In this document: piece after piece, positions 50,401-57,895 of the stretch
Layout: each line of letters begins with the position of its first letter
Position numbering within the stretch: the first letter of the stretch is position 1
NCBI GenBank assembly: GCA_013398275.1
Contig: VZSE01002953.1
Coordinates: 123,688 to 187,687 of the forward strand
Length of the DNA stretch: 64,000 bases
Reading direction: 5' to 3'
From: Promerops cafer
Taxonomy: Eukaryota; Chordata; Aves; Passeriformes; Nectariniidae
The notes under the pieces: generated by a model
What the model saw: the letters and a program-made list of their open reading frames with translations, nothing else
The model's database searches: none
Told to the model about the DNA's origin: nothing
Made by a program: the position numbers and the translations under genes

Positions 50401-53400
50401 AATTAACAAGAATACTCCTGTAAAATGGCACAAGTTGACCGTTTAATCTTTATATATTAAATGGTCAAATTTCTGAAATCCATGTGTTCCTTAATTTTCT
50501 TCTTCTCTTAGTGAACTGTTTGGCCCATGTAAGCATTTTGGAGCAGTGTGAACTGGAGTCAGGGTCTGCTCTCTGTGATTTGAGGAAGGCACTGTTCTGT
50601 CTGTGCCTCAGTAGCCCAAACTGCATTCCAGGCCTCAGTTCTTAACCCTTAAGGAAAGGCTCAAGCTGCGTGGAAGACCCTGGCTGCAGTGCCTGGGGTA
50701 TAAAGCAGAGGTCACACTGAAACAAAGCTTGAACCAGCCCTCAGACTGTTAACTCTTTTTTTAGCCCTGCTAGAATGTAACACTTGCTCCAGCAGGAACT
50801 TCTGAGAGTAAGATTCACTGCTTTCCCTTTTCTGGTATCACAAGGGACTCATGCGCGGTTTAGTTCGTTCCTCCTTGTCTTCTGAAAGTGTGATTAAAAA
50901 GGGGAAGGGGGCTACATAGTAACTGATACAAGTTCTTAAATGCTTCTGCGTAGTGCTGAACCTGAAGGTAATGACAAATCATGTGAAAGCTGACCCCAGT
51001 GGGTTAGTCTGTAAACTACTGAGTTGTTGGGCTTTTCAAATTTTTATTTTCTTTTTTAATTTTGAATGTCTAAAGAAACTCTGGAACATGCAACATTAGT
51101 AATAGTTATGACTGTTGTATGCTTCTGATATACAGTTATGTGAAGGAATCCTTCTTTGTTGGGAAGAGACAGTAAGTTTTCATGTAGGTGAAAGCTGCTC
51201 ACTTCTGCAGTGGATTTCCATCTTCATCAGACATTTGATATATTAAAGCAAGTTAAATTCTTACCTCTTCAGTCAGCTCTTTGTCCTGTAAGGAAATCTG
51301 ACATTAAGAGTCCCCATCAGAGTGACAAATTGTAGTGTGGCCTGCTGTAATTTGTCTGTTGTGTTTGGGGAATTTGATACTTTTTGATAGAGCAGCCAGG
51401 GCTCAAAAGGAAAGAAGAAAAAGGTCTGTATAGAAGCAATGTTGTGATTCAGGTATTCAGTCTACTAAACACAAATGTTGTCTGCTTAAATTTTTCTTTG
51501 CCAGGCTCCAGATGTTGAGTCTCGTGAAGACCTGATAAAAACTCACTACATGGCCAGGATAGCAGAGCTGACCTCTCACCTGCAGCTTGCTGACAGCAAA
51601 TCAGTGCACTTCCATGCTGAGGTGAGCATGCAGGCAATGACAGTACATCTCTTTTTGAACTTCCCACAGGCAAGTGCTATGATAGTGAGTTTCAATATAT
51701 GGAGCATAATGTTTTGTAAAAATCTGTTCCTAGAATATTTTTTGACTGTGGTCTAGCATGCATAAAAACAGATACTGTAAGAGAACTTTTTATGTTTAAT
51801 AAATCCTTTGGTAGCCTTGTCTTGGCTGTATTAAGAAGTACAATGTGTCATGTATAGATTTGTTCACATAAGCTGAAGCAGCTGGCTTTAGTTACCGAGG
51901 AAGTTTTGACTTAATTTTATAGTGATGCTGATGTCATTCAAAAATATTTGAGTGTATTATGAAGTGATGGAAACAGCTCTCCTGAGAAAATTGACTCTTA
52001 GGCATAAGTTATACTGCAAGAATGAACAAGATGATTCATTGTATCTATGGTTTCCTTTTCATTTCAAGTCATGGGGGAACTTTTCTTGAAAGCAGCGGCT
52101 GTTTTGATTTGTGTAATGATGTGGAATACACCAAAGCTCCAGGTTAACAGAGCAAATCCTCTCAAATATATTTTTTTAATGGAAGATGACATAGTATGGA
52201 GGAACAATCTTTTCTGTGATGTTTGAGCCTTGTATGAAGTGAGTTGTTTGTATTGCTTTTTACTTACAAAAAGTTTTGTAGCAGTTATGTAAAAAACATG
52301 ATATTTAGAGGATTGGCAATATGGTAGCTGTGTAAAATGAAACATTTAATGTTAACTATTCCATTACCTCCGCATTTAAAAATGTGTACAAACTCTGAGT
52401 TTGTTGAAATCCAAGTATCACAGAAAGATGGAAAAGTCCAAAACAACCACTTAAGGATGCCACAAGGCAGTGCTCTGGAACTCACTTTTGTCCTTTGTAC
52501 CCTCCCTATCCTGTCCTTGGTAGTGTCGAGCACTTGCCAAAAGACTTTCTCTGGCAGAGAAGTCCAGGGAATCGCTCACGGAAGAGTTGAAGCTCGCCAG
52601 TCAAAACATCACCAGATTACAGGCAAGTAAAGTGTTCTGTAATGTAATAGATGCATTTTGTAATCATGTGTAAGGGGAAGCTGGAGCAGAAAAATTACAG
52701 CCATCTAGCCTGGCCATGCCATTGCTAGGTCCTAAGCTGTGGAATATAAAAACTCCAGTGGTATGTAGAGAAGAGCCTTAAATAATACACTTTAAAATCC
52801 CAGGTATAAAGTTGAAGTGGAACGTGCTTACAATGAAAGGTTATAGTGGCCAAACCTGTGTGTTTTAGCACATTTGATGTCAAGGATTTTATGAAAATGA
52901 GAGAGTTGTAATGTCAAAAGGGATGGTTGTTTGATTTCAGATGATACAAGGAATTCTTAATCCTTTCTTGCACCTGGGTCTGAGAGTTTTAAAAAATGCC
53001 AAGTTGATTTGGATTCTTTTAATATAGATACCTTAATATTAAGGAAAGATAGTTTTGGGGTAATCTTTAAGAAGCTGTTGTTAACAGAAATCAACTCTTA
53101 CACCATCCTATGAGTGTCCTGTCCCTTTGTCCTTCTCCTCCACACAGCTGAGAAAGGATCCAGTAGTACAATAAAGTATAAATAAATACACAATTCATAA
53201 ATTCCTTTGTGTTTTCTTTACGCCTAGTTCATTATTGTTCATCTGTCTGTGATGGGGAGTACCAAAATTTGCTCCATATAGGCTGTGAATATGTTAGAAG
53301 CTTTGAACTATTGTGCCCATGAACAATCCTTTTGAAACACTTTTTTGATTTGTTCCTTTAAGAGATTCCACAATCGATGTTGAACTCGGCATGAGATGTT

Positions 53401-56400
53401 AATTTCCAACTGCATATTAAACTTCCTAGGAAAAGATAGCAGGCACACACCATTTGTATGTTTAGTAGTCTGCATAATACTGAGTAATAGACTCGTTTAG
53501 GTTGGAAGGGTCCTCTGAAGGTGATTTGTTCCCTTTATTTGGTCAGAGCAGAGAGTTCAGATCAAGCTGTGCAACTGGATATTTCCTATACAGCCATGCT
53601 GGGCTTCTGCCACAGTCACTCCATGGCTTAGGCATTGGATTGTTCCTTGTTCTGTCTTTGATCATTCAGCTTTCCTGGGCCTCTGTAACTTCCAGGGCAG
53701 TTTTACCTGGGACCTTTCCAAGCAGACCCTGAAAGAAGCCAGAATCTATTCTCATTGACTTTAGGGTTGCTGTAATTCTTCTATTCATCTTGCTTCCCTC
53801 AGGAATTCCCTGAATTCCACTAACTCATGGTAGCTGCAGCCAAGGCTGCCACTGGCTTTCACATCCCTGACCAGCTTTTCCTTATTTGTGAGTAACAGGT
53901 CCAGCAGAGAGCATCTCTTGGTCCCACTGATCACTGGTATCAAGAAGTTCTTTGCCACACTCAAGACAACTCCTCAGTTGCTTGTGTTCCACCTTGCTGC
54001 CCTTCCAGGATGTGTCAGAGTAGTTAAAATCCTTAATGAGGATCAGGGTCTGTGAATGGGAGATTTTTATTTGCTTGCAGCAGATGCCTATCATATCACC
54101 CTGTTTTTCTACTTATGAGATTTAATAGTCTTCAAGCCACTTCTTCACAGAGCATGATTTCTTCCCTTCTGTCCTTCCTAAAGTGTGTGTATCCCTTCAT
54201 TGCTGTGTTCTAGTCGTGCACACTATCCCCCCACAGCTCTGTAATCCCAGAGAGATCATAGCTCTCTCTAGCTGCATGTGGAGTGGTGATTCCTTCAGCT
54301 TTGATGCTGTGTGTGTTCTTGTGCAGGCCATTCTTAACCCTATAAGCATTACTTGTTTCCTGGCTGGAGGCAATGGTGGAAAACTTAGCTGTATGTAAGC
54401 TATAAAAAGTGGGGGAAAAATCTAAAGGAAATAACACAAAAATAAAGGGAACAAACCATGCATGAGACTTAAGGTAAAAGAAAAGTAACTGTTGACTTCC
54501 TTTCATAAAACAGTATTTTTTTTTAGTTGAATTGCGCACATTCAGCATCAAAAGTGGAGCTTACTAAGTGCAGGTGGAAGTGTGCTGCTTTGCCAGGTAT
54601 CACTAACACTGAGCCAGGGCCTCTGGTTATTTTACTTTTCCCTTAGGATGAATTGATGACAACAAAGAGGAGCTATGAAGACCAGTTAAGCATGATGAGT
54701 GACCATCTGTGCAGTATGAATGAAACCTTGACTAAGCAAAGGGAAGAGATTGATACACTAAAGATGACCAGTAAGGTGAGCTGTGCTGGCATGGGGCCCT
54801 GGCTGCAGCTGGGGGTGTGAGGGTGTTCCTTACCTTTGGTGTTCCTGCAGTACTGCCCTTGGACAAACCAGCTCACAAGCTGTAATTCTTACTCTGAGCC
54901 AGTGGGAAAGAAAACTCCAAACTTGCTCCTTCAGCTTTCAGTGAAGAAAAAACTCTTGCTAAACATGGATGTGGGAAAGAACAAGCTCTTCATGTCACTG
55001 CTTCACATTAGGTTCTCAAAGTGTACCCTTTGATGGCAGATCACACCACTTTTTTCTTTAAATGTGGTGAAAATGGAGCTATTTGTAAATCCAGCTGTTG
55101 AGGCTGGGTGGTTATGAAGTTCTGGGTAAAAGTGTCCCTTCTGCACTCCTTTTGGTTGCAGCATACTCTGTCCTTTGGTCAGGACAGACAGCTGGTCTCT
55201 TTCTCTGTTTTATTTCCATATTCTAGCTTGTCTGTCCTTTGTGTAGGAATGAAAAAGTAGCTACTTGTGTTCTTCTGTGAGCTTGAAATGCACACTTAAA
55301 TTCTTTACCAGGCAAGGAGCCTCCCCACTTGTCAGAAACAGATTTTTAACTTACCTAATGATGAAAAATATAGAAGTCTGCTTTTTTGAGCAGCCAGTGA
55401 TTAAACCCTGGTATTCTGATGCTTCCAGGGAGGAAGAGATGTTGTGAAGGCCTTTGTCCTTAGCTTGTCTGACTGTGAAACAAATAAATTGTCATTATTC
55501 TCCTTATTTGCGGGATGCATGGAAGCAGGTGTCAGTGAAGGATTAAAAAAAATAAAAATAATTTTAAAGCATCCATGTTCTGATTAAAGATCATGTTATG
55601 GTGATTTTTATTTTTTAGAGTAAGCTCCTCCTCCTTCTTTTCTTCAGATTTCTGAGTGTTTTAACTTGGCGTTGTATTCTTTAAAATTACTTTGTGTTGT
55701 ATAAGCCATTGTGTTTCCAGAAGGAAGCTCTTGGCTGCATACTGACCATAGCACTTAATGTTTTTATAAAATGTTTTCTGGAGTTTCTCACTTGCCATAC
55801 TTCTAAGACTTGAATTGGTACTGTCTGTAAGGACCTCAGAATCTTGCAACAGAAGCCACACAGGTTTTCAAATGTTACCAAATGTTGAAGGGGATTCAAT
55901 TGAAATCCAAATGATGCAGTTAAAGCCCTTATCACTTGGAGAGAGCTGTTGGTTAGATTCAAAACAAATGTTATCTTCAGGAAGACTAAGAATTGCCAGC
56001 ATGTAACTATTGCACAAAACTTTATTTTAAGCTCCACATTTCCTTTGTGGAGTTATTGCAGGTCAAATGTGAGTTGGCTAGCTGTGGAACAAACTCTGTT
56101 CTGAACTAGGAATAATCTGTACAACCTGAATTAAAATAAAATTCATTCTGGAAAAAAACCCAATATGATGGGGGATTGATTTTTAATTTGATGCAATTAT
56201 TCTATAAGAAGTTATTTGGAGTAGCACCTGAAGGTGGATTATGATTTGACTTGCCTTCAGTGCCCTTACAATATTAGTGGTATTAATACAGTTGAATGTC
56301 TTGGGATTTCCCTCAAATGTCTGTCATAGGTTTCAGTTGTAGTAAGGGGCTGTTGTGCTTGTTTGAGATATCTGGTACTTGCCTCTGTTGTGCTTATAGA

Positions 56401-56618
56401 AATAGAGGAATTTTCAGAGCAAACGGTTACAGTCGGTCAAAATCAGAAGTCTGTGGACTGTTTATTTTCAGTCTGACTGTACCTTGTTTGCTGCAGGCAT
56501 AAATTGTCCGACATCAGATTTTGTGTGTTAGCTGTCTGGATTTCCTTACCTGAATGATAACATTCTCTTTGCTTGTTTCTTGTTGCAGGCAAATTCTAAA
56601 AAGAACAAAAATCGGTAG
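26343..56618 (+). CDS. PPP1R21: PPP1R21, protein phosphatase 1 regulatory subunit 21 (FERRY complex subunit), complete
   Basis: The gene has 22 coding exons, listed separately, which splice in phase to 779 residues; the human protein is 780. The ATG at 26343 has G at -3 and +4 and gives MAAAAELQGKYQKLAQEYSK. An N-terminal KLRAQ-family coiled coil spans about residues 5-230, with KLRAQ itself at 20-24 across the exon 1/2 junction. A conserved, mostly helical middle covers about 250-535. A second coiled coil starts near 566, a variable linker covers about 600-655, and the C-terminal TTKRSYEDQ domain contains that motif at 732-740. The tail is basic (NSKKNKNR). A KSVHF sequence at 687-691 fits the PP1-docking RVxF pattern. 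From the literature, PPP1R21 acts at early endosomes as a subunit of the Rab5-effector FERRY complex with TBCK, FERRY3/C12orf4, CRYZL1 and GATD1, which binds mRNA. All junctions are GT-AG except intron 20, which is GC-AG. No frameshift or truncation is present. Confidence 0.97.
26403..29119 (+). other. PPP1R21: PPP1R21 intron 1
   Basis: 2.7 kb. The first ~150 bases are still CpG island; the rest is AT-rich and unique. No feature can be supported inside it. Confidence 0.9.
29120..29188 (+). CDS. PPP1R21: PPP1R21 coding exon 2 (residues 21-43)
   Basis: Encodes LRAQNQVLKKGVVDEQANSA then SLK, completing the KLRAQ motif. Phase 0 at both ends. Acceptor TTTTTCAG, donor GTAATC. Confidence 0.97.
29589..29735 (+). 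CDS. PPP1R21: PPP1R21 coding exon 3 (residues 44-92)
   Basis: Coiled-coil exon: EQLKMKDQSLRKLQQEMDSL, then TFRNQQLAKRVELLQDELAL and SEARGKKNK. Phase 0 at both ends. Acceptor CATTCAG, donor GTATGT. Confidence 0.97.
31527..31628 (+). CDS. PPP1R21: PPP1R21 coding exon 4 (residues 93-126)
   Basis: Encodes KSVESSSHLSQEQKSVFNED, then LQKKIEENERLHIL. Phase 0 at both ends. Acceptor TCTTTTAG, donor GTGAGT. Confidence 0.96.
32312..32476 (+). CDS. PPP1R21: PPP1R21 coding exon 5 (residues 127-181)
   Basis: Encodes FFEADEQHKRLEAELRSRLE, then a continuing helix ending KLQNDKAKLE. Phase 0 at both ends. Acceptor TTCCTGTAG, donor GTAAGG. Confidence 0.97.
32577..32635 (+). CDS. PPP1R21: PPP1R21 coding exon 6 (residues 182-200)
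   Basis: Encodes IKSQTLEREAKDCRLRTEE plus two bases of a cysteine codon. The acceptor is weak (TTGCATAAAG, an AAG end behind a poor pyrimidine tract). The protein match and exact phase with exon 7 still make it secure. Donor GTAAGT. Confidence 0.94.
34691..34726. repeat. Two overlapping AT-rich perfect palindromes
   Basis: TAATAGCT (34691-34698) pairs with AGCTATTA (34702-34709) across a 3-base loop. CTATTATATA (34704-34713) pairs with TATATAATAG (34717-34726), also across 3 bases. The two hairpins overlap and are mutually exclusive. Confidence 0.93.
35000..35016. repeat. (TG)n microsatellite upstream of exon 7
   Basis: TG run about 28 bases before the exon 7 acceptor, followed by a T-rich tract. 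UG repeats near splice sites can bind TDP-43/CELF-type proteins. Confidence 0.9.
35044..35138 (+). CDS. PPP1R21: PPP1R21 coding exon 7 (residues 201-232, split codons at both ends)
   Basis: Completes a cysteine codon, then QQQLKNLQAALGSRLEESLC and IINEKVPFNDT, ending with one base of an arginine codon. Acceptor TTATTTAG, donor GTACGT. Skipping it would break the frame. Confidence 0.96.
37049..37080. repeat. Exact 16-base tandem duplication
   Basis: The unit GTGTGATTTGTTTTAA occurs twice back to back at 37049-37064 and 37065-37080. The lack of divergence suggests a recent duplication. Confidence 0.93.
37418..37470 (+). CDS. PPP1R21: PPP1R21 coding exon 8 (residues 233-250)
   Basis: Completes Arg233, then STRYNALNVPLHNRRNQ. 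Acceptor TCCTGTAG, donor GTGCGT. The YNALNVPLHNRR block matches the family. Confidence 0.95.
39465..39614 (+). CDS. PPP1R21: PPP1R21 coding exon 9 (residues 251-300)
   Basis: Encodes LKLRDLAGQAMAFVQELVTA, then LLNFHTYTEQKVQIFPIDSA and TDTISPLNQK. Phase 0 at both ends. It contains an internal AAG|GTACAG that looks like a donor but is coding in the family. True donor GTAAAG. Confidence 0.96.
39615..42681 (+). other. PPP1R21: PPP1R21 intron 9 (largest)
   Basis: 3.07 kb, AT-rich, with T-runs near 40880 and 41310 and a short imperfect duplication around 40801-40845. No gene or mobile element recognised. Confidence 0.88.
42682..42783 (+). CDS. PPP1R21: PPP1R21 coding exon 10 (residues 301-334)
   Basis: Encodes FSQYLHENASYVRPLEEGML, then HLFESITEDTVTVL, a strongly conserved block. 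Phase 0 at both ends. Acceptor TGTCCTCAG, donor GTAAGA. Confidence 0.97.
42860..42948 (+). CDS. PPP1R21: PPP1R21 coding exon 11 (residues 335-363)
   Basis: Encodes ETTVKLKAFSEHLASYLGFL, then RKILPYQLK plus two bases of a serine codon. Acceptor TCCTTTCAG, donor GTACCT. Confidence 0.96.
43825..43961 (+). CDS. PPP1R21: PPP1R21 coding exon 12 (residues 364-409)
   Basis: Completes Ser364, then LEEECESSLCTAALRARNME, LHRDMKRLTAVFEKLHTYVS and LLALP, plus one base. Acceptor TATTCCTAG, donor GTAAGT. Confidence 0.96.
44598..44690 (+). CDS. PPP1R21: PPP1R21 coding exon 13 (residues 410-440)
   Basis: Completes Ser410, then TRPEGLLRTNYNFVFTNIAA and SLHGFHDILK, plus one base. Acceptor CTCTTAG, donor GTGAGA. 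Confidence 0.95.
46034..46161 (+). CDS. PPP1R21: PPP1R21 coding exon 14 (residues 441-483)
   Basis: Encodes DISKHYSQKAALEQEVPTAT, then QKLVITNDCILSSVAALTNG and AGK. Acceptor TTTTCCAG, donor GTAATT. Confidence 0.97.
46533..46685 (+). CDS. PPP1R21: PPP1R21 coding exon 15 (residues 484-534)
   Basis: Encodes MASFFSNNLDHFTTSLSYGP, then KGGAEFISPLSAECMLQYKK and KAAAYVKSLKK. The leading ATG is an internal methionine, not a start. Phase 0 at both ends. Acceptor TGTGTCTAG, donor GTTTGT. Confidence 0.96.
47447..47539 (+). CDS. PPP1R21: PPP1R21 coding exon 16 (residues 535-565)
   Basis: Encodes PCADSVPYEEALANRRVLLS, then STESREGLAQQ. Phase 0 at both ends. Acceptor TTCTGTAG, donor GTACTG. Confidence 0.96.
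48664..48897 (+). CDS. PPP1R21: PPP1R21 coding exon 17 (residues 566-643), largest exon
   Basis: Its first half is a conserved coiled coil (VQQSLEKIAKLEQEKEHWML, EAQLAKIKLEKENQ). Its second half is a polar linker that I recall as poorly conserved (KNSLSGHLTETIQEHS..., KSTSL). The acceptor CCTCCTAAAG is followed six bases later by an in-frame CCAG that could serve as an alternative, dropping VQ. Donor GTAAGT. Confidence 0.95.
50286..50321 (+). CDS. PPP1R21: PPP1R21 coding exon 18, 36-base microexon (residues 644-655)
   Basis: Encodes IGMLTVTTDNEK between acceptor TTGTTCTAG and donor GTAATC. It is too short for ORF detection, but it sits exactly where the family has an IGTLT-like segment, and phase 0 is kept on both sides. 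Confidence 0.9.
51505..51621 (+). CDS. PPP1R21: PPP1R21 coding exon 19 (residues 656-694)
   Basis: Encodes APDVESREDLIKTHYMARIA, then ELTSHLQLADSKSVHFHAE. It carries the KSVHF candidate PP1-docking motif. Phase 0 at both ends. Acceptor TTTGCCAG, donor GTGAGC. Confidence 0.96.
52524..52622 (+). CDS. PPP1R21: PPP1R21 coding exon 20 (residues 695-727), GC donor
   Basis: Encodes CRALAKRLSLAEKSRESLTE, then ELKLASQNITRLQ. The 3' splice site TTGGTAG is ordinary, but the donor is CAG|GCAAGT, a GC-type donor with otherwise perfect U1 pairing. Phase 0 at both ends. Confidence 0.96.
53490..53560 (-). mobile_element. Possible CR1 3'-end fragment
   Basis: TTAGGTTGGAAGGGTCCTCTG followed by GAAGGTGATTTG resembles the antisense CR1 3' end. 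The similarity then fades. It may be the tail of the same insertion as the adjacent ORF2 remnant, with an internal deletion. Confidence 0.5.
53640..54365 (-). pseudogene. Decayed CR1 ORF2 (endonuclease region) remnant
   Basis: Read on the minus strand, this shows degenerate endonuclease-domain words of CR1 ORF2: a KDFNYSDTSWKG segment corresponding to the family's GDFNxPDxxWK, then EHKQLRSCLEC. Next comes an LLLTNKE-like stretch and, further on, a CSDHEMVEFRE-like end, now broken by stops. Nucleotide words such as GCAGCCAAGGCTGCC and GGTCCAGCAG also match antisense CR1. It is an old, non-functional insertion inside PPP1R21 intron 20. Confidence 0.8.
54647..54775 (+). CDS. PPP1R21: PPP1R21 coding exon 21 (residues 728-770)
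   Basis: Encodes DELMTTKRSYEDQLSMMSDH, then LCSMNETLTKQREEIDTLKM and TSK. It contains the family-defining TTKRSYEDQ motif. Phase 0 at both ends. Acceptor TTCCCTTAG, donor GTGAGC. Confidence 0.98.
54776..56588 (+). other. PPP1R21: PPP1R21 intron 21
   Basis: 1.8 kb of AT-rich unique sequence; nothing recognised. Confidence 0.88.
56589..56618 (+). CDS. PPP1R21: PPP1R21 terminal coding exon 22 (residues 771-779)
   Basis: Encodes ANSKKNKNR and a TAG stop at 56616-56618, matching the basic C-terminal tail of the family. Acceptor CTTGTTGCAG. Confidence 0.95.
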   Translation, partial: ANSKKNKNR

Positions 56619-57629
56619 TTTACAGCTGAGTCTTTGGAAGCTGCTGCTGCACAGGATGCAGATAGTGACCATTCATTATCCAGTTCCTGTTTGTTCCAGG
56701 AAGCCGAGGCTGGTATTGGGTGTAGTAAAAACTGAATTGGTGCTGTAAATGGCTTTAAAATATTTAGAACTTGTAACAGATAGAACAGAACTTAATGTTG
56801 GCTCTAAACCAGGAAATACACTCTCTGTGGATAATTTCTATAGTAATTACCTTCAGTTTTTACTGTGCACTTTTTAAAACCAGGTTTTGATTTCATGTAA
56901 CAACTTCAAATTTTGTATATTTTCAAGTATGCTTCTGTGTTAACAAATTTGGATTGGTGCAGTAGGTGTCTGTTTTTGAGTTCTACATTTAGTGGTCAGC
57001 ACATGTACATTCCATTACTTGTTAATAAGTTTAAAAATTAGTTTGGAGACTTTTTTTGGCCATGCAAGCTGTGCAGTTACTGTAAATGTATTACTTCTCA
57101 GCCCTCTAGAATTAACAGGAATTGTGGCTTGAAATGATTTTTACAAATTCACCAAGTAAATGGGATCACTGTTACACTGCAACAGTGGAAACCTTTCCTG
57201 CTTGTATTTGGCACTTTGGATTTTGAGGTAAAGAGCACAAATAGCTGAATTGGGCTACTTCAATGAAATTGCTTTAAGCCATTTCTGTAACATTTTGTTT
57301 ACACATGTATGTATATATATATTGGTTGAAATAGCTGTTTAAGGCTAGAGGAAACTGTGATTGTCATTTGCCCCAAAAGAGTGAAACAATGTGCGTAGAA
57401 TAGATCAGCTTACTGTGCTCTCTTACAGTAAAGAAGAATATGAAATACGTAGAAGATTTAAACACTGAATTTGCAAAAGGTCCTCACAGAATTGTGATGG
57501 ATTCACTGGGGGGATGCACATGGCTTTTCCTATGTTTTCAGAAGTTTGTGAACTTTAGGCCTCTCAAGATTTTTTTTTAAATTTTTTTTTCAAGTGAAGT
57601 TTAATATCACAAGTTTTCACAGCACTGAT

Positions 57630-57745
57630 TTGTTGTGGGGGGTGGCATTTGTTGGTTTTGGGTTGGGTTGGGTTTTTGTTTGGTTGTGGTTTGTGTTTTT
57701 TTTTTGGTTTTTTGTTTTTTGGTTTTTTGTTTTTTTTTTTTTAAT
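57630..57745. repeat. G/T-only low-complexity tract
   Basis: G-runs at 57637-57642, 57660-57662, 57665-57667 and 57670-57672, with GGGTTGGGTTGGG in the middle, pass into T-runs broken by GG pairs up to about 57743. Open frames over it look membrane-like (Phe/Trp/Val-rich) only because of this composition. Confidence 0.9.
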
Positions 57746-57873
57746 CAGATGCTGTGCTGCTCCACACTTTCCACACCAGTCTTCTGTTCCATTATTTCCA
57801 TTCTGGCACTTATTTGTCCCTCGGGGGTTTACTCTGATATCAGATGTGCTGAAATGTATTATCAGTATGTAAC

Positions 57874-57879
57874 AATAAA
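57874..57879 (+). terminator. PPP1R21: PPP1R21 poly(A) signal
   Basis: AATAAA about 1.25 kb after the stop, first canonical hexamer in the UTR, with a T-rich stretch downstream (GACTTTTTCC near 57902). Cleavage expected near 57895. Confidence 0.75.
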
Positions 57880-57895
57880 ATCAACCTCATGAAAC

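Larger units (their letters stand above)
46686..52523 (+). other. PPP1R21: PPP1R21 introns 15-19
   Basis: Intron 15 (46686-47446), intron 16 (47540-48663), intron 17 (48898-50285), intron 18 (50322-51504) and intron 19 (51622-52523). A T-run lies at 49551-49566. No other feature recognised. Confidence 0.87.
52623..54646 (+). other. PPP1R21: PPP1R21 intron 20 (GC-AG), carrying CR1 remnants
   Basis: About 2.0 kb, beginning GCAAGT and ending TTTCCCTTAG. The CR1 remnants at 53490-54365 occupy its second half in antisense orientation to the gene. Confidence 0.92.
56619..57895 (+). other. PPP1R21: PPP1R21 3' UTR
   Basis: About 1.3 kb, AT-rich. It contains two GCACTTT words (56867, 57211) matching the miR-17/20/106 seed, a Pumilio-type TGTATATA (57310), and a striking G- then T-rich low-complexity stretch (57630-57745) shortly before the poly(A) signal. 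The end is inferred from the hexamer. Confidence 0.8.

Noticed and set aside
57594..57892. Plus-strand open frames resembling small membrane proteins
   Set aside because: They translate the G/T low-complexity tract of the PPP1R21 3' UTR; the hydrophobicity is a composition artefact.
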